Positions 44,042 to 52,888 of a stretch of DNA of 64,000 nucleotides are shown piece after piece. Source of the DNA: Alphaproteobacteria bacterium (GTDB taxonomy: Bacteria; Pseudomonadota; Alphaproteobacteria; DSM-16000; Inquilinaceae); assembly GCA_028277405.1 (NCBI GenBank), contig JANQGH010000095.1, forward strand, positions 1-64,000, read 5' to 3'. The notes beneath the pieces were generated by a model. The model made no database searches. It saw only the letters and a list, made by a program, of their open reading frames with translations, and was not told the DNA's origin. Position 1 is the first letter of the stretch; every line of letters starts with the position of its first letter. The translations under genes and the position numbers were made by a program.

Positions 44042-44948
44042 TCTTGAGCGCGGCCGCCAACGCCTCGCGGCCGTCATGCCCACTGACCTTGGGCATACCG
44101 CCGGACGTTACCGTCTCGACGAAGCTGGCGACCTCGAGATTGAGCGGGTCGCCACTCTCGAACGTCTCTTCTTCCTGGGAAAGCTCTGGTTGACCGTCGG
44201 CGTTCATGGTCTTGCGAATGGTCGACACCTTGGCATCGTTCAGATCGGCGACGATGTAGGCGTCCGCCTGAAAGATCCGCATGGATCGGTGCGTCTTCCA
44301 ACTGACGCGGCTGGCGGTGAACGACGCGACGCAGCCGTTCGCAAACCGGATGCGCGCACTGGCGATGTCATCCTCGTTGCTGAGCACGGGGACGCCGACC
44401 GCGTCGGTCCATTCAATTGGGGCCTTCACCAGCGACAGCACCAGATCGATGTCGTGGATCATCATGTCCAGAATGACGTTGACGTCGGTGCCGCGGCCGC
44501 GAAATGGCGAGATGCGCTGGCACTCGATGAAGCCCGGCCGTTTGACCTGGCCCTCCAGCGCGGCGACCGCCGGGTTGAAGCGCTCCAGATGCCCCACTTG
44601 AAGAACCACGCCCTTCTCCCGGGCCAGTTCGATCAGCCGGTCGGCCTGATCCAGAGAGCTGCAGAGCGGCTTCTCGACCAGCACATGGACGCCGGCTTTC
44701 ATGAAATCGCTCGCGACACTGAAATGCGCGGCCGTCGGCGTGGCCACGCTGACAGCGTCGACCCGGCCAATAAGGTCATGGTGATCCGTCACCGCCTCAC
44801 AGCCCAACTCGCCGGCCAGGCGGTCGGCATTGGCCTGGTCAACGTCGCAGACCGCAACCAGATTGGCGGATGGCAGGCCCGCATATTTGCGCGCGTGATG
44901 GCTGCCGAAATAGCCGGCGCCGATCACGGCTGTCTTCAGTTCAGACAT
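43971..44948 (-). CDS. Gfo/Idh/MocA-family oxidoreductase, possible UDP-GlcNAc 3-dehydrogenase (GnnA-like)
   Basis: The 325-residue NAD(P)-dependent dehydrogenase opens with the Rossmann motif IGAGYFGSHHARKYAGL and has the family's EKPLCSS motif (Lys ~92) and GHLERFNPAV. In many alphaproteobacteria a member of this family beside lpx genes is GnnA. GnnA with the aminotransferase GnnB makes UDP-2,3-diamino-GlcN, leading to lipid A with amide-linked chains. Here it is convergent with lpxB rather than in its operon, and no gnnB-like gene is in the window, so the role is an inference. The ATG at 44948 fits the usual MSELKTAVIG start. Confidence 0.82.
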   Translation of the reverse strand: MSELKTAVIGAGYFGSHHARKYAGLPSANLVAVCDVDQANADRLAGELGCEAVTDHHDLIGRVDAVSVATPTAAHFSVASDFMKAGVHVLVEKPLCSSLDQADRLIELAREKGVVLQVGHLERFNPAVAALEGQVKRPGFIECQRISPFRGRGTDVNVILDMMIHDIDLVLSLVKAPIEWTDAVGVPVLSNEDDIASARIRFANGCVASFTASRVSWKTHRSMRIFQADAYIVADLNDAKVSTIRKTMNADGQPELSQEEETFESGDPLNLEVASFVETVTSGGMPKVSGHDGREALAAALKISRQVADWTDRQREANRAAEGSR

Positions 44949-45052
44949 GGATGCGGGCATCCTCCATGGACAGGCTCGGCGCGGTTCATCGACACCCCTC
45001 AAAGAGCGACGATCCGTTTAGGCGGTCTATCATGACAACGTCAACCATACCA

Positions 45053-46105
45053 TCAAGCGGCCCCAGCGCTGCTGCCCGTCGCAAGCGCCGCTCCACCGCG
45101 ATCACCTAGAACGGTGGACAATGCCCGCCAGACTTCCGCCTCGTCGAGTTGGGCCATGGTTGCAGAAGGCCGGTCCTTGTGCCGGCGGTCGGCCATTGGC
45201 CCGGTTCGGGCAGGCGACACGACATGGGCCTGATTACGGCCGACCGTGCCGGTCAGCAGCGGGCTGGTCGGCCCGTAAAGGGTCACGCACGGCGTACCGA
45301 ACGCGGCAGCCAGATGGGCGAAGCCGGTATCGACGGCAACGACGCCCGTCGCGCGCGCCAAGGTTCCGGCGATCACCGGCAGATCAAGCGGCGGCAACAG
45401 GGCAGCGTTGTCGAACCCGTCCGCGATCGCCGCGGCCCGGGCCACCTCTTCAGCACCAAGCGCGGGAAGCGCGACGGTGAGGCCCGCATCCCCGGCCCGC
45501 TTGAGCAAGCCACGCCAGCGATCGACCGGCCATTGCTTGCTGACCCATTGGGTGCCGTGCAGCGCGACCAGATAGTCGCCGTCCAAGGCGCTGGGCGGCA
45601 GTCGATCCCGGTCCATACCATAGTCCGGGTCGCCCGACGGTATGGGGTAGTCGAGGGCGCCAGCGAACAGGCGGCGCAGCCGATCGATGGCGTGGAGATC
45701 CGTCGGCACACGGTGGCGATGGCCGTAGGCCAGGGCCGCCGGCTTTTCCCGGATGGACGCGGCGTCGAGCCCGTGGCGAGACCCGCGCGCCAGACGCGCG
45801 ATCGCCGCGCTTTTCATCAAACCCTGGGCATCCAGAACCACATCGTGGTGCGTCCGGTTCAACTCACCTCTGAACCGCCTCAGGGCGCCGCTGGCAAGGC
45901 CCGCCAGTGGGCGTTTGCGCCACCGCCGAAAGCCGACCGGTATGACCCGATGGACCGCCGGATGCCATGCCGGCAGCGCGGCGAAGGCCTCCTCGACCAC
46001 CCAGTCGACGTCAAGTTCGCGGACCGCGTCGGCGGCATCCGTCAGCGCCGGCAAGGTATGGACGATGTCGCCAATCGACGAGGTCTTGATCAGCAACAGC
46101 TTCAT
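45053..46105 (-). CDS. waaC: Lipopolysaccharide heptosyltransferase I (WaaC)
   Basis: WaaC adds the first heptose to Kdo of the LPS inner core. The 350-residue glycosyltransferase family 9 protein starts LLIKTSSIGDIVHTLPAL, the WaaC hallmark. In the C-terminal half, LHGTQWVSKQWP, TGVVAVDTGFAHLAAAFGTPCVTLYGPT holds the sugar-nucleotide site. The ATG at 46105 overlaps the waaF stop by 4 bp. HldE, encoded 2.5 kb away, makes the ADP-heptose donor. Confidence 0.93.
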   Translation of the reverse strand: MKLLLIKTSSIGDIVHTLPALTDAADAVRELDVDWVVEEAFAALPAWHPAVHRVIPVGFRRWRKRPLAGLASGALRRFRGELNRTHHDVVLDAQGLMKSAAIARLARGSRHGLDAASIREKPAALAYGHRHRVPTDLHAIDRLRRLFAGALDYPIPSGDPDYGMDRDRLPPSALDGDYLVALHGTQWVSKQWPVDRWRGLLKRAGDAGLTVALPALGAEEVARAAAIADGFDNAALLPPLDLPVIAGTLARATGVVAVDTGFAHLAAAFGTPCVTLYGPTSPLLTGTVGRNQAHVVSPARTGPMADRRHKDRPSATMAQLDEAEVWRALSTVLGDRGGAALATGSSAGAA

Positions 46106-47142
46106 GCGCGTTCCAGCGCCTGAAACACCTGGTCGGGCATCAGCTTGTTGAGGCAGTCCAGGTGGCCCAGCGGGCATTCCCGCTTGAAGCAAGGCTGGCA
46201 GGGCAGATCGAGCGACAGGATTTGGGCCTTGTCGGACAGCGGCGGCGTTCGGGCGGCACTTGAGCTGCCGAAGAGCGCGATTTGAGGCCGGCCCAGGGCC
46301 GCCGCCACATGCATCAGGCCGCTGTCGTTGCTGACGACGACGCGTGCACAGGCGAGCAGGGAAACGGCCTCGACCAGGCTGGTTCGGCCGATCAGGTTGG
46401 TCACATTGGCGCTGTCACCGAGATCGGACATGATCGCGTCGGCTATCGGGTGATCGTTGGGGCCGCCGATCAACCAGACCGTCCAGCCATGGGCAGTTGC
46501 CTGCTTGGCGAAGGCAGCGGCGTGGCGCGCGGGCCAGCGTTTTGCTGACCCATACTCGGCGCCGGGGCAGAGCGCAACGACGCGATCCAACGGGCCGGTG
46601 AGGTCGAGATGGTCAAGCGCAGCCTTGCTGTCGGCCGGATCGACCTTCAGCGCCGGGGCGACCACCTCGGGCAGGGGCTCACCGGCATCGCCCGCCAGCG
46701 CCACGAACTTGTCGACGGTGCGTGGCAGCGCTTGCTTGTCGAGCCGTCGCGGATGGGTCAGCAGGCGTATCCTCGCCTCGCCCCAATAGCCGATACGCTC
46801 CGGAATGCCGGCGAAATAGGGCACCAGCGCCGACTTCCAGGATCGCGGCAGCACGATCGCGGTGCCATAGCCCGCGTCGCGCAGTGCGCGCCCCATGTTA
46901 CGCCGCGCGCCGAGGCCCAGTGCGCCATGCCCAAGCCTCAGGCCAATGCTGGCCCGAACCTCCGGCATGAAGCCCAGCAGCGGCCGGGTTGCGTCCGGCG
47001 CCACGACATCGATGGCGCGGTTCGGCCAACGGCGCTTCAGCGCATGGAACAGGCTTTGCGCCATGACCATGTCGCCGACCCACGCCGGCCCGATGACGAG
47101 AATGTCCGATGGGCGCTCGTTGAGTGAGTTGTCCACAAGCAC
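46102..47142 (-). CDS. waaF: Lipopolysaccharide heptosyltransferase II (WaaF)
   Basis: WaaF adds the second heptose. The 346-residue family 9 transferase has ILVIGPAWVGDMVMAQSLF, PRSWKSALVPYFAGIPERIGY, ALCPGAEYGSAKRWP and NDSGLMHVAAALGRPQIALFGSS. The C-terminal CQPCFKRECPLGHLDCL cysteine cluster is typical of WaaF. No ATG suits the N-terminus; GTG at 47142 or 47136 is used, without a clear ribosome binding site. It overlaps waaC by 4 bp. Confidence 0.93.
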   Translation of the reverse strand: MLVDNSLNERPSDILVIGPAWVGDMVMAQSLFHALKRRWPNRAIDVVAPDATRPLLGFMPEVRASIGLRLGHGALGLGARRNMGRALRDAGYGTAIVLPRSWKSALVPYFAGIPERIGYWGEARIRLLTHPRRLDKQALPRTVDKFVALAGDAGEPLPEVVAPALKVDPADSKAALDHLDLTGPLDRVVALCPGAEYGSAKRWPARHAAAFAKQATAHGWTVWLIGGPNDHPIADAIMSDLGDSANVTNLIGRTSLVEAVSLLACARVVVSNDSGLMHVAAALGRPQIALFGSSSAARTPPLSDKAQILSLDLPCQPCFKRECPLGHLDCLNKLMPDQVFQALERA

Positions 47143-47211
47143 GGCTGTTAGTGGGTGCCGATCACGTCGCGGCTGCCCTGCGATGTAGTCAGGAATACGG
47201 GGTGGTCGGGG

Positions 47212-48015
47212 TTATCGCGTCGGATCGTATCGATTGATGTAGCGTTCCAGATCGCCGGCGAAGGCCCGGCTGTCGACGGCGATGTTATAGGGTCGCGGAC
47301 CAAAATAGATCGCCGAATTGACCGCGACAATCTCATAACCACCATCCCGCTCGATGAACAAGGGCGAACCGCTGTCGCCGGGGACGATATCGCACATATG
47401 GCGGATAATGTTGAGATCGGTATAGCCGGTGATCTCACAGCCCATATGCGCCGTCAGCTGGTCTTCGTAATCGCCGCTATAGCCCGCCTGGTTGATATCG
47501 TCCCAGCCGCGCGCGGCCGCCAGGTTCAACTCACCCTCGGTCACTGTGTGGACGTCGAAGTAGTTGGCCTCACCACCGATCGGCTGATCCAACAAGACGA
47601 AGGCATAGTCGCGACCGTTGTCCATCGTCGCGCCATCGCGCCGGTCGGCATCGTAGCCCGGCGGAATCCAGAACGAGACGATTTCAGCCTCGGCGCTGGC
47701 CCCCTCCTTATGGTGACCGGCGCGAAAACCGGACGGCATTTCGAACAGCGGCGCCGTCCCTTCCATGTTGCGGTAAAAGCAGTGAGCGGCCGTCAGGACC
47801 ACGCGCTGGCTGACCAGCGCGCCGGAACAGTGACTGCCGCTGTCGAACACCAGTTTTCCGACGGCCGACCATGGCATGTCGGCCGGCGTCACGAACACAC
47901 GGTCGTCGCGGCCGAAAAACAGCCGCGCATCCTCTTGCGCCGTCGCGCTGCCGGCCCCGATGCTCATGGCGATCGCGAGGGGAACGGCGGATATGGTTCG
48001 GGTCACGGTATGCAT
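47212..48015 (-). CDS. Secreted trypsin-like serine protease
   Basis: The 267-residue protein has a signal peptide ending near GSATAQ (~27) and a chymotrypsin-fold S1 domain. The triad is His78 in VVLTAAHCF, Asp136 in NGRDYAFVLLD and Ser215 in VPGDSGSPLF. Cysteines around His (Cys63/Cys79) and near Ser (Cys193/Cys208) could form disulfides. It resembles glutamyl-endopeptidase-like bacterial S1 proteases. It sits 69 bp upstream of waaF on the same strand. No inhibitor or propeptide is obvious. Confidence 0.88.
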   Translation of the reverse strand: MHTVTRTISAVPLAIAMSIGAGSATAQEDARLFFGRDDRVFVTPADMPWSAVGKLVFDSGSHCSGALVSQRVVLTAAHCFYRNMEGTAPLFEMPSGFRAGHHKEGASAEAEIVSFWIPPGYDADRRDGATMDNGRDYAFVLLDQPIGGEANYFDVHTVTEGELNLAAARGWDDINQAGYSGDYEDQLTAHMGCEITGYTDLNIIRHMCDIVPGDSGSPLFIERDGGYEIVAVNSAIYFGPRPYNIAVDSRAFAGDLERYINRYDPTR

Positions 48016-48119
48016 GACCAATCCAATGTGCGTGCGGAATCGGGCCGTGGCAAGGTAAGCGAGGGGCTTCGGTCGCCTTGTTCTTGGCGGATTGACGGAT
48101 TGTTGATACGCTCAGAAAA

Positions 48120-48134
48120 GAACAAACAAGGAAC
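48120..48134 (+). promoter_or_regulatory. LexA (SOS) box in front of mmcB
   Basis: GAACAAACAAGGAAC is an exact GAAC-N7-GAAC, the direct-repeat SOS box of alphaproteobacteria (GTTC-N7-GTTC on the other strand). It ends 5 bp before the mmcB ATG and includes its AAGGAA ribosome binding site. MmcB of Caulobacter is reported to be LexA-regulated. Confidence 0.8.
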
Positions 48135-48139
48135 TTCCA

Positions 48140-48601
48140 ATGCAACCGGCCGATACGAAGGTTGAGAGCCCACGCTCCCGACCCGACACGACCGCTGCCG
48201 TAACGCGGGGAACGCGACGCTTTTTCGCCCTGTCGGGCCACGCGACCGTGACCGAACTGTCGTTGAAGGGCGGACGGCGCGCCGACATCATGGCGATCGA
48301 TCCGAAGGGCGCGGTCACCATCGTCGAAGTAAAGTCATCGATCGAGGATTTCCGTGCCGACGGCAAGTGGTTCGACTACGGGCCCTATTGCGACCATTTC
48401 TACTTTGCCGTCGCGGCCGATTTCCCCGCCGACCTGATCCCCGACCATTGCGGGCTGATCATCGCGGATGCGTATGAAGCGGTGATCGAGCGGGAGCCGG
48501 AGCCGACGCCCCTGAACGCGGCCCGGCGCAAGGCGGTCCTGTTGCGCTTTGCCCAAGCCACGGCCGGCAAGCTATGGCGGCTGGAGGACCCTCAGATCTG
48601 A
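48140..48601 (+). CDS. mmcB: MmcB-family DNA repair protein
   Basis: MmcB is a small PD-(D/E)XK-type protein needed for resistance to mitomycin C in Caulobacter. The 153-residue protein shows the nuclease-like core RRADIMAID followed by VTIVEVKSSIEDFRAD, giving the D...E-x-K pattern, and then WFDYGPYCDHFYFAV. It is preceded by an exact SOS box. It converges on hldE with 16 bp between stops. Confidence 0.9.
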   Translation: MQPADTKVESPRSRPDTTAAVTRGTRRFFALSGHATVTELSLKGGRRADIMAIDPKGAVTIVEVKSSIEDFRADGKWFDYGPYCDHFYFAVAADFPADLIPDHCGLIIADAYEAVIEREPEPTPLNAARRKAVLLRFAQATAGKLWRLEDPQI

Positions 48602-48617
48602 TCGCCAGCGGCGTGCG

Positions 48618-50078
48618 TCATCCTCGCGACCGGCTGATCAGGCCTGTGGTGCTGTGACCCTCGGCCAAGGGAACCAGAACGACCTCGCCGCCCCAGCCTT
48701 TGACCTCCACGGCGCCGACGACCTGATCCACCGTATAGTCCGCGCCCTTGATCAAGACATCCGGGCGGACCGCCTCGATCAGCGACAGCGGCGTATCCTC
48801 ATCGAACACCACCACAAGGTCGACGCTTTCGAGCGCCGCCAGGACGGAAGAACGCGCGCCTTCCGCCTGAACCGGCCGGTCGGCACCCTTCAGACGCGCC
48901 ACCGAGGCATCGGAGTTCAAGCCGACGACCAGGCGGTCGCAGGCCGCCCTTGCCTGGTTCAGCAGTTGGATGTGGCCGGGGTGGAGCAGGTCGAAGCAGC
49001 CATTCGTAAAGCCGATGCGCCGGCCACGCGCGCGCCAGCCCTCGATACGACTGGCCAGTGCCTCTAACGAGACGATCTTCGCCTCACCCTCGGCCCAGGC
49101 ATCGAGGTTCATGGCGTGATAGAGATCGTCGCGGCTGACCGTCGCCGTCCCCGGCTTGGCAACGACCAGGCCGCCGGCCAGGTTCGCCAAGCGCGCACCC
49201 GCGGCAAGGTCGGCGCCCGCGCCTAACGCCAGCCCCAGCACCGCGACAACCGTGTCGCCGGCGCCGGAAACGTCGAAAACTTCCTGCGCCTGGGTGTCCA
49301 GCAAACCCGGTTCCGCATCGGCACCGGACAGAACCAGCATGCCCTTGGCACCGCGCGTCGCGACCATGGCCTCGATGCCGCTTTGCCACAAAACGGCCTC
49401 CGCCGCCCCGTGCACCTCGGCGTCGGAACCGGTTGCCATGCCCGAAGCCTCGGCTAATTCCTTCTGGTTCGGCGTCACGACCGAGGCGCCGCGATACCGC
49501 GCATAGTCCCTACCCTTGGGATCGACAATGATGGGTTTGGCCAGTGCTTTGGCGGCCGCAATTGCCGCGCGCACGACTGCATCGGTGAGAACGCCCTTGC
49601 CGTAGTCCGAGAGGATCACGGCGTCGCAGTTCGCCATGGCCGCTTCGATCCGGCCGATCAATCGTCTCTCGATCTCGGGGGTCGGCGGTACGACCCTCTC
49701 CTGATCGGCCCGCAACAACTGCTGGCCGCCCGCGATGTAGCGGGTCTTCACCGTGGTTCGCCGGCCCGGCTCGACCAAGAGACTGTCGCCCTCCGTCAGG
49801 ACGGTGACGAGCGCGCTGAGCTCTCGGCCGGCGTCGTCATCACCGATCAGCGCGATCAGATCGACGGCCACGTCCAGGGCGGCGAGATTGGCAGCGACGT
49901 TGCCGGCCGCGCCGGGCATGGGCACTTCACGGTCAACCCGGACGACCGGGATCGGCGCCTCCTGCGAGATCCGCTCAACCGCGCCGTAGTAGAACCGGTC
50001 AAGCATCAAATCGCCGATGCACAAGACCCGGACGGGCGGCAGATCCTCAAGCAAGGCACGATCGGAAGAGGCGATCAT
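48618..50078 (-). CDS. hldE: Bifunctional heptose-7-phosphate kinase / heptose-1-phosphate adenylyltransferase HldE
   Basis: HldE performs two steps toward ADP-heptose for LPS. The N-terminal ribokinase-like half (~1-325) has GAAGNVAANLAAL and the catalytic VSGAGDTVVAVLGLALGAG. The C-terminal nucleotidyltransferase half (~345-486) starts FTNGCFDLLHPGHIQLL with the HxGH motif, then VGLNSDASVARLKG and DVLIKGADY. Its 486 residues are the normal fused length. It works with WaaC and WaaF encoded nearby, although mmcB and the protease interrupt the group. Confidence 0.96.
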   Translation of the reverse strand: MIASSDRALLEDLPPVRVLCIGDLMLDRFYYGAVERISQEAPIPVVRVDREVPMPGAAGNVAANLAALDVAVDLIALIGDDDAGRELSALVTVLTEGDSLLVEPGRRTTVKTRYIAGGQQLLRADQERVVPPTPEIERRLIGRIEAAMANCDAVILSDYGKGVLTDAVVRAAIAAAKALAKPIIVDPKGRDYARYRGASVVTPNQKELAEASGMATGSDAEVHGAAEAVLWQSGIEAMVATRGAKGMLVLSGADAEPGLLDTQAQEVFDVSGAGDTVVAVLGLALGAGADLAAGARLANLAGGLVVAKPGTATVSRDDLYHAMNLDAWAEGEAKIVSLEALASRIEGWRARGRRIGFTNGCFDLLHPGHIQLLNQARAACDRLVVGLNSDASVARLKGADRPVQAEGARSSVLAALESVDLVVVFDEDTPLSLIEAVRPDVLIKGADYTVDQVVGAVEVKGWGGEVVLVPLAEGHSTTGLISRSRG

Positions 50079-50157
50079 CGGGCGGGTCCGGCGGACAGCG
50101 GAGGCTGCCCCGAGCCTTATCGCAAGCCGGGCACCAGGTCCAGAACGGGATGGTTGC

Positions 50158-50736
50158 CTAGAAGCGGGGCGCGTGCTTGCTGAGAATCCGCTGCAGCGTG
50201 CGCCGATGCATCTTCAGCCGGCGCGCGGTCTCCGAGACATTGCGATCGCATTGCTCGAAGACACGCAAGATATGTTCCCAACGAACGCGATCGGCCGACA
50301 TCGGGTTTTCCGGCGGCGGCGGCAAGGGCCGGTCGGACTGGGCCAAAAGGGCCGATTCGATCTGATCGGCATCCGCCGGCTTGGCGAGGAAGTCGACCGC
50401 ACCCGCCTTCACGGCCGCGACGGCCGAGGCGATGTTGCCATAGCCGGTCAGTACGATGATCCGCGCCTCGGGCCGCGTGCTGCGCAGGGCCGGCACGATC
50501 TCCATGCCATTGCCGTCCTCAAGCCGAAGATCGACCACGGCAAAGGCAGGCGCCAACTGCCTGGCATAATCCATGCCTTCGGCGACAGACGGCGCCAGGA
50601 CGGGCTGGAAGCCGCGCCGCTCCATCGCGCGGGCAAGCCGGTTGCGGAACGGTCCGTCATCATCCACGATCAACAGGGAACGGGGCGCGCCGCGAACCGG
50701 AAGCGGGCGCTCAATCGTTTGCATCGAAACGGCCAT
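50158..50736 (-). CDS. regA: Redox response regulator RegA/ActR/PrrA
   Basis: RegA is the global redox regulator of photosynthesis, carbon and nitrogen fixation and respiration in alphaproteobacteria. The 192-residue protein has a receiver with LLIVDDD and phospho-acceptor Asp69 in FAVVDLRLEDGNG, then a proline hinge (PLPPPPENP). The Fis-like helix-turn-helix SETARRLKMHRRTLQRILSKHAPR is nearly invariant in this family. The start overlaps the end of regB by 26 bp, or by 14 if the ATG at 50724 is used. Confidence 0.95.
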   Translation of the reverse strand: MAVSMQTIERPLPVRGAPRSLLIVDDDGPFRNRLARAMERRGFQPVLAPSVAEGMDYARQLAPAFAVVDLRLEDGNGMEIVPALRSTRPEARIIVLTGYGNIASAVAAVKAGAVDFLAKPADADQIESALLAQSDRPLPPPPENPMSADRVRWEHILRVFEQCDRNVSETARRLKMHRRTLQRILSKHAPRF

Positions 50737-52057
50737 CGACCTCTCCTTGGACTAATTCTAATGTAGGACGTGGCCAGGTCACGACAACCTCCGCCCCTCT
50801 TCGGCCGTTGGCAAATCTAAGGGTCGCGCCATCGCGTTCCAGGAAGGCCGCGGCGATGAAGATGCCCAGGCCCATATGGCCGTGTCGGCCTCGACTGCGG
50901 CCCGAGACATAGGGCTCGCCGAGCCGGCTTAGCACTGGTGTCGGAAAGCCCGGCCCGTCGTCGACGACATGGATCATGACGACTTCGTCGTCCCACGACA
51001 CATCGACATGCACGTCCCGGCGCGCAAACTGCAGCGCGTTTTGAAGTATGTTCCCCAGCCCGTGCAACCGCTCCGGCGTACGCCAGACTTGTGGGCTCGG
51101 CCCTTCCCCGTGGGCGTCGACCTCAAGGGCAACCCGTCCCGTCTCGTGTGGTTGAGCCGCCAGGGCGATTAGGGTCGGCAGATCGACACGCGAGTAAGGC
51201 TCGCCGGCATCGGCTTCCGGATGACGGGTCAGCTCCGACAGGATGGTGCGGCAACGCTCGCTTTCGCTGGCCAAAAGATCGATGTCCTCCGCCAGCGGGC
51301 TGTCGGTCGGTAGATCCTTTTGCAGTTCCTTCGCGACCAGCGCGATGGTCGACAGCGGCGTACCCAGCTCATGGGCAGCGGCGGCGGCAAGCGCACCGAG
51401 CGCGGACAATCGCTGTGCCCTCGCCAGTGCGGCCTGGCTGGCGGCATAGGCCTCGTCCAGTCGCCGGCCCTCGGCAGACACACGCCAGACATAGCCCGCA
51501 ATAAAGAGAGCCGCCAGCGTCAGGGCCGCCCAGACGCCGACGCGGAACATCAAGGTGGTCGTGACGCCCGGCGTTGCCTGGCCCCCCTCAATGGGTGCCG
51601 GCAACGGCAGATGGACCAGGGCCAGCAGCGCCAGGACCGCCAGGACCAGGACCGTCAGCGGCACCACATTTTTGCGCCGCAAAATCGTTGCACCGGCCGT
51701 CAGGGGTGCGAGCAGCAGAACCGAAAACGGATTGCCCAGCCCGCCCGTCAGGTAGAGCAAGGCGCCGAGCTGCAGGACGTCGTAGGCGAGGTAGAGCATG
51801 GCGTCGCGCTCGCCCAGCCGCACACGCCACCGCCTCTGAAACATGGCGGCACCGTTGACCAGGACCGAGACACCGATGATGGCCAGCGCGGGCACCAGAG
51901 GCAGGTCGTAGTCGAACCCGACATAGACCGCCAGCACGGCCACCAATTGACCGACGATCGCCACCCAGCGGATCAGCATCAGCGTCCGCAGGCTGATGCG
52001 TCCACGCCGCGAAATCGGTGCTGTTGGCAACGTGCTGGGAACGGTGACGTCGGTCAT
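50711..52057 (-). CDS. regB: Redox sensor histidine kinase RegB/ActS/PrrB
   Basis: RegB phosphorylates RegA under reducing conditions. The 448-residue kinase has six spans (~28-190). The quinone-sensing loop GGLGNPF is at 105-111, the phospho-acceptor is His229 in AAAAHELGTPLSTIA, and the redox-active Cys269 is in ESERCRTIL, all hallmarks of functional RegB. The ATPase shows NILQNALQFA, DDGPGFP and GHMGLGIFIAAAFLE. No senC lies between regB and regA. A 16-bp perfect palindrome lies ~50 bp upstream of the start. Confidence 0.95.
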   Translation of the reverse strand: MTDVTVPSTLPTAPISRRGRISLRTLMLIRWVAIVGQLVAVLAVYVGFDYDLPLVPALAIIGVSVLVNGAAMFQRRWRVRLGERDAMLYLAYDVLQLGALLYLTGGLGNPFSVLLLAPLTAGATILRRKNVVPLTVLVLAVLALLALVHLPLPAPIEGGQATPGVTTTLMFRVGVWAALTLAALFIAGYVWRVSAEGRRLDEAYAASQAALARAQRLSALGALAAAAAHELGTPLSTIALVAKELQKDLPTDSPLAEDIDLLASESERCRTILSELTRHPEADAGEPYSRVDLPTLIALAAQPHETGRVALEVDAHGEGPSPQVWRTPERLHGLGNILQNALQFARRDVHVDVSWDDEVVMIHVVDDGPGFPTPVLSRLGEPYVSGRSRGRHGHMGLGIFIAAAFLERDGATLRFANGRRGAEVVVTWPRPTLELVQGEVDGRFDAND

Positions 52058-52105
52058 GCCCGGCCTGTCTATACTTTCACATCCGGCGCAACCCGAGCCG
52101 TTCGC

Positions 52106-52121
52106 CCGGTCGATCGACCGG
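52106..52121. repeat. Perfect 16-bp palindrome upstream of regB
   Basis: CCGGTCGATCGACCGG is a full palindrome without spacer in the 84-bp gap between the SDR stop and the regB start. No T-run follows it on either strand, so it is not a standard terminator. It may be an operator for regB. Confidence 0.45.
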
Positions 52122-52141
52122 TGACAGGGAGCGCGACGGAG

Positions 52142-52888
52142 TCAAATGCAGCGTCCGCCGTCGATTTCCAGCGCCACCCCGGTCAGGAACGACCCCTCAT
52201 CCGACGCCAGATACAAGGCCGCGTTGGCCACATCGTCGGGCGTGCTCATCCGTCCGAGCGGTATCGTCGCCATGAACTGGGCCAGGCGCTCCGGGCTGTC
52301 ATCGCCCAGGAATGTAGAGGTAAGGCCCGTCTTGCCCAGTACCGGGCACAGCGCGTTGACCCTGATCTTCCACTCCGCGAACTCCAACGCCATCGACTTC
52401 GTCGCGGTGACCACGGCCCCTTTGGACGCGTTGTACCAGGTCAAACCCGGACGGGGGCGCAGGGCGGCGGTCGACGCGGTGTTGATGATCGAACCCCCAC
52501 CGCGTTTCGCGATCCTGGGCGCGGCATACCGACAGGCAAGAAACACGGCCTTCACGTTGACCGCGAAAACACGGTCGAATTCCTCGTCCGTAACCTCCAA
52601 CATGGGTTTGTTGGCATAGGTATAGCCGGCATTGTTGACCAGGATGTCGATGCCGCCGAACGCATCGACCGTCTGGTCGATCATCGACCTGGCCTGGTCA
52701 GCGTCCGAGACATCCGCCTCAATGGCCACGCCACCGACGGTCTCGGCGACCTCTTCGGCGGCCCCTAGGTTCAGGTCGACGACGGCCACCTTGGCGCGCT
52801 CGGCGGCGAAGTGGCGGGCGATGCCCTCGCCGAAGCCGGAGCCGGCGCCGGTGATCAGGGCGACCTTGCCGTTCAACCTGCCGCTCAC
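52142..52888 (-). CDS. Short-chain dehydrogenase/reductase (SDR)
   Basis: A classical SDR of 248 residues. The cofactor motif GAGSGFGEG is near residues 14-22, Asp in VVDLN suggests NAD preference, NNAGYTY is at ~85-91, and the catalytic Ser/Tyr/Lys appear in NTAST and YNASK. C-terminal GVALEIDGGRCI is typical. Its start overlaps the MAPEG stop by 4 bp, so it closes an ALDH-MAPEG-SDR unit. The substrate is probably an alcohol or 3-hydroxy compound, not identified. Confidence 0.92.
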   Translation of the reverse strand: MSGRLNGKVALITGAGSGFGEGIARHFAAERAKVAVVDLNLGAAEEVAETVGGVAIEADVSDADQARSMIDQTVDAFGGIDILVNNAGYTYANKPMLEVTDEEFDRVFAVNVKAVFLACRYAAPRIAKRGGGSIINTASTAALRPRPGLTWYNASKGAVVTATKSMALEFAEWKIRVNALCPVLGKTGLTSTFLGDDSPERLAQFMATIPLGRMSTPDDVANAALYLASDEGSFLTGVALEIDGGRCI

